Origin: Hippophae tibetana
Taxonomy: Eukaryota; Streptophyta; Magnoliopsida; Rosales; Elaeagnaceae
Assembly (NCBI GenBank): GCA_037013495.1
Contig: JAZDXN010000029.1
Location: forward strand, 4,042,501-4,106,500
Direction of reading: 5' to 3'
Length of the DNA stretch: 64,000 bases
The position numbers and the translations under genes are program-made. Position 1 is the stretch's first letter, and each line of letters begins with the position of its first letter. Under the pieces are notes generated by a model. That model saw only the letters and a list, made by a program, of their open reading frames with translations, did not search any database and was not told where the DNA came from. Positions 1 through 10,800 of the stretch are shown piece after piece.

Positions 1-32
1 TACAAATAAGTTCATGATCCAACTATGTAAAT

Positions 33-50
33 GAGAAGAAAAAAGAAGAG
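33..50 (+). repeat. 18-nt homopurine mirror repeat, one per monomer
   Basis: The tract GAGAAGAAAAAAGAAGAG reads the same in both directions along one strand (GAGAAGAAA then its mirror AAAGAAGAG) and holds only purines. Perfect purine mirror repeats are the sequence class able to fold into intramolecular triplex (H-DNA). It is present in most of the ~172 monomers. It is broken in recognisable subfamilies: GAGAAGCAAAAAG (for example near 12680, 14170, 16028, 32387), GAGAACAAAAAAG (near 28670, 30155, 40931), AAAAGGAAG (near 5621, 10083). Each half is only 9 nt, so triplex formation is a possibility, not shown. Confidence 0.7.
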
Positions 51-67
51 GCGTGCTAGTGTTCAAA

Positions 68-77
68 GTTTTAAAAC
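68..77. repeat. 10-bp perfect palindrome GTTTTAAAAC
   Basis: GTTTTAAAAC equals its own reverse complement. It sits about 18 bases after the purine mirror repeat in most monomers. The subfamily with GGAAAAATCGAA (for example near 446, 2675, 3796, 6393) has GTTTTAAAAA instead and loses the symmetry. It could be a site for a dimeric protein, but nothing in the window proves that. Confidence 0.6.
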
Positions 78-118
78 ACAATATTTGATAAATCAAAGTT
101 TTACCTTTAAAGGGTATA

Positions 119-143
119 ACGTTTGACTCGTGTGTCAAAACGT
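119..143. repeat. Conserved imperfect hairpin/dyad in each monomer
   Basis: ACGTTTGAC (119-127) is followed by the loop TCGTGT (128-133) and then GTCAAAACGT (134-143). The arms pair over 9 bp with one bulged A in the right arm. The element is kept in almost every monomer, including most of the diverged island at 56510-59488, where the loop changes (ACTCATGTG near 57010) while the arms remain. Rare arm mutants occur near 42875 (ACATTTGAC) and 61096 (ATGTTTGAC). A cruciform, RNA hairpin or dimer binding site are all possible; this is inference. Confidence 0.65.
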
Positions 144-202
144 CTATTATAATAAATCAAACCAAAGGTCGTATCGATTTCCATAATCATAGTTGACCTG
201 CG

Positions 203-210
203 TATATAAA
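203..210 (+). promoter_or_regulatory. TATA-like box within the monomer (tentative)
   Basis: TATATAAA fits the eukaryotic TATA-box consensus and is preserved in nearly all monomers as GCGTATATAAATTCA. It is altered only in a few diverged copies (near 56706, 57085, 58200, 58945). An AATAAA hexamer lies about 50 bases upstream (151-156), that is, about 320 bases downstream of the previous monomer's TATA box. The arrangement would allow monomer-length transcripts, but A+T-rich DNA gives such matches by chance and no transcript evidence is available. Confidence 0.3.
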
Positions 211-773
211 TTCATTACTTGATCCTAAATTCCATCATTTACATCACTTATCGAGGGTTTAAAGTTTTTATCACATATTTTACATTTTTGGTTTTATTCA
301 ATAGAGTTGTAATGAAGATGGATGAGCCGACCAAGTGTATGTTTAAAAATAATCTAATGACTAAGAATATATACAAATAATTTCATGATCCAACTAAAGA
401 AATGAGAAGAAAAAAGAAGAGGCGTGCTAGTGTTCAAAGTTTTAAAAAACAATATTGGAAAAATCGAAGTTTTACCTTTAAACGGAAATAACGTTTGACT
501 CGTGTGTCAAAACGTCTATTATAATAAATCAAACCAAAGGTCGTATCGATTTCCATAATCATAGCTAACCTGCGTATATAAATTCATTACTTGATAATAA
601 ATTCCATCATTTACATCACTTATCGAGGGTTTAAAGTTTTTATCACATATTTTACATTTTTGGTTTTATTCAATAGAGTTGTAATGAAGATGGATGAGCC
701 GACCAAGTGTATGTTTAAAAATAATCTAATGACTAAGAATTTATACAAATAATTTCATGATGCAACTATAGAA

Positions 774-863
774 ATGAGAAGAAAAAAGAAGAGGCGTGCT
801 AGTGTTCAAAGTTTTAAAACACAATATTTGATAAATCAAAGTTTTACCTTTAAACGGGTATAA
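774..863 (+). other. Recurrent 29-codon mini-ORF with a very basic start; probably not a gene
   Basis: In monomer 3 an ATG at 774 opens 29 codons and closes at TAA 861-863. The first eight residues are MRRKKKRR, a result of translating the purine mirror repeat. Equivalent frames occur in most monomers, with A/S or A/T after the basic run and ends that depend on the AAACGGG or AAAGGG allele, which shift the frame. The purine tract itself explains the basic run, and frame-shifting alleles and differing C-termini show no coding constraint. I list it because it is the only reading frame that recurs across the array. Confidence 0.2.
843..859 (+). promoter_or_regulatory. Weak CENP-B-box-like 17-mer
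   Basis: The mammalian CENP-B box core is NTTCGNNNNANNCGGGN. The 17 bases here, TTTACCTTTAAACGGGT, match seven of the nine fixed positions (TT, A and CGGG) and miss the first CG. The same 17-mer is in most monomers of the AAACGGGT class and is lost in the AAAGGG class. CENP-B itself is not expected outside certain animals, and a 7/9 match in low-complexity DNA may be chance. Recorded as a lead only. Confidence 0.15.
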
Positions 864-3349
864 CGTTTGACTCGTGTGTCAAAACGTCTATTATAATAAA
901 TCAAACCAAAGGTCGTATCGATTTCCATAATCATAGCTGACCTGCGTATATAAATTCATTACTTGATCCTAAATTCCATCATTTACATCACTTATCGAGG
1001 GTTTAAAGTTTTTATCACATATTTTACATTTTTGGTTTTATTCAATAGAGTTGCAATGAAGATGGATGAGCCGACCAAGTGTATGTTTAAAAATAATCTA
1101 ATGACTAAGAATATAATACAAATAAATTCATGATCCAACTATAGAAATGAGAAGAAAAAAGAAGAGGCGTGCTAGTGTTCAAAGTTTTAAAACACAATAT
1201 TTGATAAATCAAAGTTTTACCTTTAAACGGGTATAACGTTTGACTCGTGTGTCAAAACGTCTATTATAATAAATCAAACCAAAGGTCGTATCGATTTCCA
1301 TAATCATAGCTGACCTGCGTATATAAATTCATTACTTGATCCTAAATTCCATCATTTACATCACTTATCGAGGGTTTAAAGTTTTTATCACATATTTTAC
1401 ATTTTTGGTTTTATTCAATAGAGTTGTAATGAAGATGGATGAGCCGACCAAGTGTATGTTTAAAAATAATCTAATGACTAAGAATATATACAAATAATTT
1501 CATGATCCAACTATAGAAATGAGAAGAAAAAAGAAGAGGCGTGCTACTGTTCAAAGTTTTAAAACACAATATTTGATAAATCGAAGTTTTACCTTTAAAC
1601 GGGTATAACGTTTGACTCGTGTGTCAAAACGTCTATTATAATAAATCAAACCAAAGGTCGTATCGATTTCCATAATCATAGCTGACCTGCGTATATAAAT
1701 TCATAACTTGATCCTATATTCCATCATTTACATCACTTATCGAGGTTTTAAAGTTTTTATCACATATTTTACATTTTTGGTTTTATTCACTAGAGTTGTA
1801 ATGAAGATGGATGAGCCGACCAAGTGTATGTTTAAAAATAATCTAATGACTAAGAATTTATACAAATAATTTCATGATGCAACTATAGAAATGAGAAGAA
1901 AAAAGAAGAGGCGTGCTAGTGTTCAAAGTTTTAAAACACAATATTTGATAAATCAAAGTTTTACCTTTAAACGGGTATAACGTTTGACTCGTGTGTCAAA
2001 ACGTCTATTATAATAAATCAAACCAGAGGTCGTATCGATTTCCATAATCATAGCTGACCTGCGTATATAAATTCATTACTTGATCCTAAATTCCATCATT
2101 TACATCACTTATCGAGGGTTTAAAGTTTTTATCACATATTTTACATTTTTGGTTTTATTCAATAGAGGTGTAATGAAGATGGATGAGCCGACCAAGTGTA
2201 TGTTTAAAAATAATCTAATGACTCAGAATATAATACAAATAAGTTCATGATCCAACTATGTAAATGAGAAGAAAAAAGAAGAGGCGTGCTAGTGTTCAAA
2301 GTTTTAAAACACAATATTTGATAAATCAAAGTTTTACCTTTAAAGGGTATAACGTTTGACTCGTGTGTCAAAACGTCTATTATAATAAATCAAACCAAAG
2401 GTCGTATCGATTTCCATAATCATAGCTGACCTGCGTATATAAATTCATTACTTGATCCTAAATTCCATCATTTACATCACTTATCGAGGGTTTAAAGTTT
2501 TTATCACATATTTTACATTTTTGGTTTTATTCAATAGAGTTGTAATGAAGATGGATGAGCCGACCAAGTGTATGTTTAAAAATAATCTAATGACTAAGAA
2601 TATATACAAATAATTTCATGATCCAACTAAAGAAATGAGAAGAAAAAAGAAGAGGCGTGCTAGTGTTCAAAGTTTTAAAAAACAATATTGGAAAAATCGA
2701 AGTTTTACCTTTAAACGGGAATAACGTTTGACTCGTGTGTCAAAACGTCTATTATAATAAATCAAACCAAAGGTCGTATCGATTTCCATAATCATAGCTG
2801 ACCTGCGTATATAAATTCATTACTTGATAATAAATTCCATCATTTACATCACTTATCGAGGGTTTAAAGTTTTTATCACATATTTTACATTTTTGGTTTT
2901 ATTCAATAGAGTTGTAATGAAGATGGATGAGCCGACCAAGTGTATGTTTAAAAATAATCTAATGACTAAGAATTTATACAAATAATTTCATGATGCAACT
3001 ATAGAAATGAGAAGAAAAAAGAAGAGGCGTGCTAGTGTTCAAAGTTTTAAAACACAATATTTGATAAATCAAAGTTTTACCTTTAAACGGGTATAACGTT
3101 TGACTCGTGTGTCAAAACGTCTATTATAATAAATCAAACCAAAGGTAGTATCGATTTCCATAATCATAGCTGACCTGCGTATATAAATTCATTACTTGAT
3201 AATAAATTCCATCATTTACATCACTTATCGAGGGTTTAAAGTTTTTATCACATATTTTACATTTTTGGTTTTATTCAATAGAGTTGTAATGAAGATGGAT
3301 GAGCCGACCAAGTGTATGTTTAAAAATAATCTAATGACTAAGAATATAA

Positions 3350-6300
3350 TACAAATAAGTTCATGATCCAACTATGTAAATGAGAAGAAAAAAGAAGAGG
3401 CGTGCTAGTGTTCAAAGTTTTAAAACACAATATTTGATAAATCAAAGTTTTACCTTTAAAGGGTATAACGTTTGACTCGTGTGTCAAAACGTCTATTATA
3501 ATAAATCAAACCAAAGGTCGTATCGATTTCCATAATCATAGTTGACCTGCGTATATAAATTCATTACTTGATCCTAAATTCCATCATTTACATCACTTAT
3601 CGAGGGTTTAAAGTTTTTATCACATATTTTACATTTTTGGTTTTATTCAATAGAGTTGTAATGAAGATGGATGAGCCGACCAAGTGTATGTTTAAAAATA
3701 ATCTAATGACTAAGAATATATACAAATAATTTCATGATCCAACTAAAGAAATGAGAAGAAAAAAGAAGAGGCGTGCTAGTGTTCAAAGTTTTAAAAAACA
3801 ATATTGGAAAAATCGAAGTTTTACCTTTAAACGGAAATAACGTTTGACTCGTGTGTCAAAACATCTATTATAATAAATCAAACCAAAGGTCGTATCGATT
3901 TCCATAATCATAGCTAACCTGCGTATATAAATTCATTACTTGATAATAAATTCCATCATTTACATCACTTATCGAGGGTTTAAAGTTTTTATCACATATT
4001 TTACATTTTTGGTTTTATTCAATAGAGTTGTAATGAAGATGGATGAGCCGACCAAGTGTATGTTTAAAAATAATCTAATGACTAAGAATTTATACAAATA
4101 ATTTCATGATGCAACTATAGAAATGAGAAGAAAAAAGAAGAGGCGTGCTAGTGTTCAAAGTTTTAAAACACAATATTTGATAAATCAAAGTTTTACCTTT
4201 AAACGGGTATAACGTTTGACTCGTGTGTCAAAACGTCTATTATAATAAATCAAACCAAAGGTCGTATCGATTTCCATAATCATAGCTGACCTGCGTATAT
4301 AAATTCATTACTTGATCCTAAATTCCATCATTTACATCACTTATCGAGGGTTTAAAGTTTTTATCACATATTTTATATTTTTGGTTTTATTCAATAGAGT
4401 TGCAATGAAGATGGATGAGCCGACCAAGTGTATGTTTAAAAATAATCTAATGACTAAGAATATAATACAAATAAATTCATGATCCAACTATATAAATGAG
4501 AAGAAAAAAGAAGAGGCGTGCTAGTGTTCAAAATTTTAAAACACAATATTTGATAAATCAAAGTTTTACCTTTAAACGGGTATAACGTTTGACTCGTGTG
4601 TCAAAACGTCTATTATAATAAATCAAACCAAAGGTCGTATCGATTTCCATAATCATAGCTGACCTGCGTATATAAATTCATTACTTGATCCTAAATTCCA
4701 TCATTTACATCACTTATCGAGGGTTTAAAGTTTTATCACATATTTTACATTTTTGGTTTTATTCAATAGAGTTGTAATGAAGATGGATGAGCCGACCAAG
4801 TGTATGTTTAAAAATAATCTAATGACTAAGAATATATACAAATAATTTCATGATCCAACTATAGAAATGAGAAGAAAAAAGAAGAGGCGTGCTACTGTTC
4901 AAAGTTTTAAAACACAATATTTGATAAATCGAAGTTTTACCTTTAAACGGGTATAACGTTTGACTCGTGTGTCAAAACGTCTATTATAATAAATCAAACC
5001 AAAGGTCGTATCGATTTCCATAATCATAGCTGACCTGCGTATATAAATTCATAACTTGATCCTATATTCCATCATTTACATCACTTATCGAGGTTTTAAA
5101 GTTTTTATCACATATTTTACATTTTTGGTTTTATTCACTAGAGTTGTAATGAAGATGGATGAGCCGACCAAGTGTATGTTTAAAAATAATCTAATGACTA
5201 AGAATTTATACAAATAATTTCATGATGCAACTATAGAAATGAGAAGAAAAAAGAAGAGGCGTGCTAGTGTTCAAAGTTTTAAAACACAATATTTGATAAA
5301 TCAAAGTTTTACCTTTAAACGGGTATAACGTTTGACTCGTGTGTCAAAACGTCTATTATAATAAATCAAACCAAAGGTCGTATCGATTTCCATAATCATA
5401 GCTGACCTGCGTATATAAATTCATTACTTGATCCTAAATTCCATCATTTACATCACTTATCGAGGGTTTAAAGTTTTTATCACATATTTTACATTTTTGG
5501 TTTTATTCAATAGAGTTGTAATGAAGATGGATGAGCCGACCAAGTGTATGTTTAAAAATAATCTAATGACTAAGAATATATACAAATAATTTCATGATCC
5601 AACTAAAGCAATGAGAAGAAAAAGGAAGAGGCGTGCTAGTGTTCAAAGTTTTAAAACACAATATTTGATAAATCAAAGTTTTACCTTTAAACGGGTATAA
5701 CGTTTGACTCGTGTGTCAAAACGTCTATTATAATAAATCAAACCAAAGGTAGTATCGATTTCCATAATCATAGCTGACCTGCGTATATAAATTCATTACT
5801 TGATAATAAATTCCATCATTTACATCACTTATCGAGGGTTTAAAGTTTTATCACATATTTTACATTTTTGGTTTTATTCAATAGAGTTGTAATGAAGATG
5901 GATGAGCCGACCAAGTGTATGTTTAAAAATAATCTAATGACTAAGAATATAATACAAATAAGTTCATGATCCAACTATAGAAATGAGAAGAAAAAAGAAG
6001 AGGCGTGCTACTGTTCAAAGTTTTAAAACACAATATTTGATAAATCGAAGTTTTACCTTTAAACGGGTATAACGTTTGACTCGTGTGTCAAAACGTCTAT
6101 TATAATAAATCAAACCAAAGGTCGTATCGATTTCCATAATCATAGTTGACCTGCGTATATAAATTCATTACTTGATCCTAAATTCCATCATTTACATCAC
6201 TTATCGAGGGTTTAAAGTTTTATCACATATTTTACATTTTTGGTTTTATTCAATAGAGTTGTAATGAAGATGGATGAGCCGACCAAGTGTATGTTTAAAA

Positions 6301-7811
6301 ATAATCTAATGACTAAGAATATATACAAATAATTTAATTATCCAACTAAAGAAATGAGAAGAAAAAAGAAGAGGCGTGCTAGTGTTCAAAGTTTTAAAAA
6401 ACAATATTGGAAAAATCGAAATTTTACCTTTAAACAGGAATAACGTTTGACTCGTGTGTCAAAACGTCTATTATAATAAATCAAACCAAAGGTCGTATCG
6501 ATTTCCATAATCATAGCTGACCTGCGTATATAAATTCATTACTTGATAATAAATTCCATCATTTACATCACTTATCGAGGGTTTAAAGTTTTTATCACAT
6601 ATTTTACATTTTTGGTTTTATTCAATAGAGTTGTAATGAAGATGGATGAGCCGACCAAGTGTATGTTTAAAAATAATCTAATGACTAAGAATATAATACA
6701 AATAATTTCATGATCTAACTATAGAAATGAGAAGAAAAAAGAAGAGGCGTGCTAGTGTTCAAAGTTTTAAAACACAATATTTGATAAATCAAAGTTTTAC
6801 CTTTAAAGGGTATAACGTTTGACTCGTGTGTCAAAACGTCTATTATAATAAATCAAACCAAAGGTCGTATCGATTTCCATAATCATAGTTGACCTGCGTA
6901 TATAAATTCATTACTTGATCCTAAATTCCATCATTTACATCACTTATCGAGGGTTTAAAGTTTTTATCACATATTTTACATTTTTGGTTTTATTCAATAG
7001 AGTTGTAATGAAGATGGATGAGCCGACCAAGTGTATGTTTAAAAATAATCTAATGACTAAGAATATATACAAATAATTTCATGATCCAACTAAAGAAATG
7101 AGAAGAAAAAAGAAGAGGCGTGCTACTGTTCAAAGTTTTAAAACACAATATTTGATAAATCGAAGTTTTACCTTTAAACGGGTATAACGTTTGACTCGTG
7201 TGTCAAAACGTCTATGATAATAAATCAAACCAAAGGTCGTATCGATTTCCATAATCATAGCTGACCTGCGTATATAAATTCATTACTTGATCCTAAATTC
7301 CATCATTTACATCACTTATCGAGGGTTTAAAGTTTTATCACATATTTTACATTTTTGGTTTTATTCAATAGAGTTGTAATGAAGATGGATGAGCCGACCA
7401 AGTGTATGTTTAAAAATAATCTAATGACTAAGAATATATACAAATAATTTCATGATCCAACTATAGAAATGAGAAGAAAAAAGAAGAGGCGTGCTACTGT
7501 TCAAAGTTTTAAAACACAATATTTGATAAATCGAAGTTTTACCTTTAAACGGGTATAACGTTTGACTCGTGTGTCAAAACGTCTATTATAATAAATCAAA
7601 CCAAAGGTCGTATCGATTTCCATAATCATAGCTAACCTGCGTATATAAATTCATTACTTGATAATAAATTCCATCATTTACATCACTTATCGAGGGTTTA
7701 AAGTTTTTATCACATATTTTACATTTTTGGTTTTATTCAATAGAGTTGTAATGAAGATGGATGAGCCGACCAAGTGTATGTTTAAAAATAATCTAATGAC
7801 TAAGAATATAA
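3350..7811. repeat. 12-monomer higher-order repeat, copy 1 (4462 bp)
   Basis: Monomers start at 3350, 3721, 4093, 4466, 4837, 5209, 5581, 5953, 6324, 6697, 7068 and 7439. The order of types is TATGTAA; GGAAAAATCGAA with GGAAATAAC; GATGC; AAATTC with CAAAATTTT; ATAACTT/CACTAGAG; GATGC; AAGCAATG with AAAAGGAAG and GGTAGTATC; AAGTTC with CTATAG; TTAATTATCC; GATCTAAC; CTATGATAA; and a GCTAACC/GATAAT monomer. The same order restarts at 7812. AAGCAATG and CAAAATTTT occur only in these two units, which makes the pairing unambiguous. Confidence 0.88.
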
Positions 7812-10800
7812 TACAAATAAGTTCATGATCCAACTATGTAAATGAGAAGAAAAAAGAAGAGGCGTGCTAGTGTTCAAAGTTTTAAAACACAATATTTGAT
7901 AAATCAAAGTTTTACCTTTAAAGGGTATAACGTTTGACTCGTGTGTCAAAACGTCTATTATAATAAATCAAACCAAAGGTCGTATCGATTTCCATAATCA
8001 TAGTTGACCTGCGTATATAAATTCATTACTTGATCCTAAATTCCATCATTTACATCACTTATCGAGGGTTTAAAGTTTTTATCACATATTTTACATTTTT
8101 GGTTTTATTCAATAGAGTTGTAATGAAGATGGATGAGCCGACCAAGTGTATGTTTAAAAATAATCTAATGACTAAGAATATATACAAATAATTTCATGAT
8201 CCAACTAAAGAAATGAGAAGAAAAAAGAAGAGGCGTGCTAGTGTTCAAAGTTTTAAAAAACAATATTGGAAAAATCGAAGTTTTACCTTTAAACGGAAAT
8301 AACGTTTGACTCGTGTGTCAAAACGTCTATTATAATAAATCAAACCAAAGGTCGTATCGATTTCCATAATCATAGCTAACCTGCGTATATAAATTCATTA
8401 CTTGATAATAAATTCCATCATTTACATCACTTATCGAGGGTTTAAAGTTTTTATCACATATTTTACATTTTTGGTTTTATTCAATAGAGTTGTAATGAAG
8501 ATGGATGAGCCGACCAAGTGTATGTTTAAAAATAATCTAATGACTAAGAATTTATACAAATAATTTCATGATGCAACTATAGAAATGAGAAGAAAAAAGA
8601 AGAGGCGTGCTAGTGTTCAAAGTTTTAAAACACAATATTTGATAAATCAAAGTTTTACCTTTAAACGGGTATAACGTTTGACTCGTGTGTCAAAACGTCT
8701 ATTATAATAAATCAAACCAAAGGTCGTATCGATTTCCATAATCATAGCTGACCTGCGTATATAAATTCATTACTTGATCCTAAATTCCATCATTTACATC
8801 ACTTATCGAGGGTTTAAAGTTTTTATCACATATTTTACATTTTTGGTTTTATTCAATAGAGTTGCAATGAAGATGGATGAGCCGACCAAGTGTATGTTTA
8901 AAAATAATCTAATGACTAAGAATATAATACAAAAAATTCATGATCCAACTATATAAATGAGAAGAAAAAAGAAGAGGCGTGCTAGTGTTCAAAATTTTAA
9001 AACACAATATTTGATAAATCAAAGTTTTACCTTTAAACGGGTATAACGTTTGACTCGTGTGTCAAAACGTCTATTATAATAAATCAAACCAAAGGTCGTA
9101 TCGATTTCCATAATCATAGCTGACCTGCGTATATAAATTCATTACTTGATCCTAAATTCCATCATTTACATCACTTATCGAGGGTTTAAAGTTTTATCAC
9201 ATATTTTACATTTTTGGTTTTATTCAATAGAGTTGTAATGAAGATGGATGAGCCGACCAAGTGTATGTTTAAAAATAATCTAATGACTAAGAATATATAC
9301 AAATAATTTCATGATCCAACTATAGAAATGAGAAGAAAAAAGAAGAGGCGTGCTACTGTTCAAAGTTTTAAAACACAATATTTGATAAATCGAAGTTTTA
9401 CCTTTAAACGGGTATAACGTTTGACTCGTGTGTCAAAACGTCTATTATAATAAATCAAACCAAAGGTCGTATCGATTTCCATAATCATAGCTGACCTGCG
9501 TATATAAATTCATAACTTGATCCTATATTCCATCATTTACATCACTTATCGAGGTTTTAAAGTTTTTATCACATATTTTACATTTTTGGTTTTATTCACT
9601 AGAGTTGTAATGAAGATGGATGAGCCGACCAAGTGTATGTTTAAAAAAAATCTAATGACTAAGAATTTATACAAATAATTTCATGATGCAACTATAGAAA
9701 TGAGAAGAAAAAAGAAGAGGCGTGCTAGTGTTCAAAGTTTTAAAACACAATATTTGATAAATCAAAGTTTTACCTTTAAACGGGTATAACGTTTGACTCG
9801 TGTGTCAAAACGTCTATTATAATAAATCAAACCAAAGGTCGTATCGATTTCCATAATCATAGCTGACCTGCGTATATAAATTCATTACTTGATCCTAAAT
9901 TCCATCATTTACATCACTTATCGAGGGTTTAAAGTTTTTATCACATATTTTACATTTTTGGTTTTATTCAATAGAGTTGTAATGAAGATGGATGAGCCGA
10001 CCAAGTGTATGTTTAAAAATAATCTAATGACTAAGAATATATACAAATAATTTCATGATCCAACTAAAGCAATGAGAAGAAAAAGGAAGAGGCGTGCTAG
10101 TGTTCAAAGTTTTAAAACACAATATTTGATAAATCAAAGTTTTACCTTTAAACGGGTATAACGTTTGACTCGTGTGTCAAAACGTCTATTATAATAAATC
10201 AAACCAATGGTAGTATCGATTTCCATAATCATAGCTGACCTGCGTATATAAATTCATTACTTGATAATAAATTCCATCATTTACATCACTTATCGAGGGT
10301 TTAAAGTTTTATCACATATTTTACATTTTTGGTTTTATTCAATAGAGTTGTAATGAAGATGGATGAGCCGACCAAGTGTATGTTTAAAAATAATCTAATG
10401 ACTAAGAATATAATACAAATAAGTTCATGATCCAACTATAGAAATGAGAAGAAAAAAGAAGAGGCGTGCTACTGTTCAAAGTTTTAAAACACAATATTTG
10501 ATAAATCGAAGTTTTACCTTTAAACGGGTATAACGTTTGACTCGTGTGTCAAAACGTCTATTATAATAAATCAAACCAAAGGTCGTATCGATTTCCATAA
10601 TCATAGTTGACCTGCGTATATAAATTCATTACTTGATCCTAAATTCCATCATTTACATCACTTATCGAGGGTTTAAAGTTTTATCACATATTTTACATTT
10701 TTGGTTTTATTCAATAGAGTTGTAATGAAGATGGATGAGCCGACCAAGTGTATGTTTAAAAATAATCTAATGACTAAGAATATATACAAATAATTTAATT

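Larger units (their letters stand above)
1..371 (+). repeat. Reference satellite monomer (monomer 1)
   Basis: This first copy serves as a map for the family. In order it holds: TACAAATA (1-8); an all-purine mirror repeat (33-50); GCTAGT/GCTACT variant site (near 55-60); palindrome GTTTTAAAAC (68-77); the CAAAG/CGAAG variant site (near 94-98); AAAGGGTAT/AAACGGGTAT site (near 109-118); hairpin-forming dyad (119-143); AATAAA (151-156); ATCGAT (near 174-179); TATATAAA (203-210); GATCCT/GATAAT site (near 221-226); T-rich tract (about 266-300); GATGAGCCGACCAAG (from 321); and the linker before the next TACAAATA at 372. The octamer AAAGTTTT occurs three times (65, 95, 261). It is 371 rather than 372 bases because it carries the AAAGGG allele, one base shorter than AAACGGG. 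Confidence 0.9.
1..3349. repeat. Leading mixed block, monomers 1-9
   Basis: Monomers start at 1, 372, 744, 1117, 1489, 1861, 2234, 2605 and 2977. The first six carry the same variant string as the first six of the next unit (3350-5580): TATGTAA; GGAAAAATCGAA with GGAAATAAC; GATGC with TTGCAATG; AAATTC; the ATAACTTGATCCTATATT plus CACTAGAG type; GATGC. Monomers 7-9 restart the TATGTAA, GGAAAAATCGAA, GATGC order and end in GATAAT, so this looks like a shortened relative of the 12-mer. Private changes include CCAGAGG near 2023, AGAGGTG near 2164 and ACTCAGAAT at 2221. Confidence 0.8.

Noticed and set aside
211..316. 8-bp inverted repeat TTCATTAC (211-218) and GTAATGAA (309-316)
   Set aside because: The arms are A+T-rich and 90 bases apart, and several families change one arm (TTCATAACTT, TTGCAATG, TTCATACTT) without changing the other, so there is no sign of pairing constraint.
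8774..8956. A 60-codon open frame
   Set aside because: It also starts with TTG and is a satellite frame extended by a one-base T deletion near 8933 that removes the usual stop; the matching copy around 4312-4494 lacks it. No coding signal beyond this.
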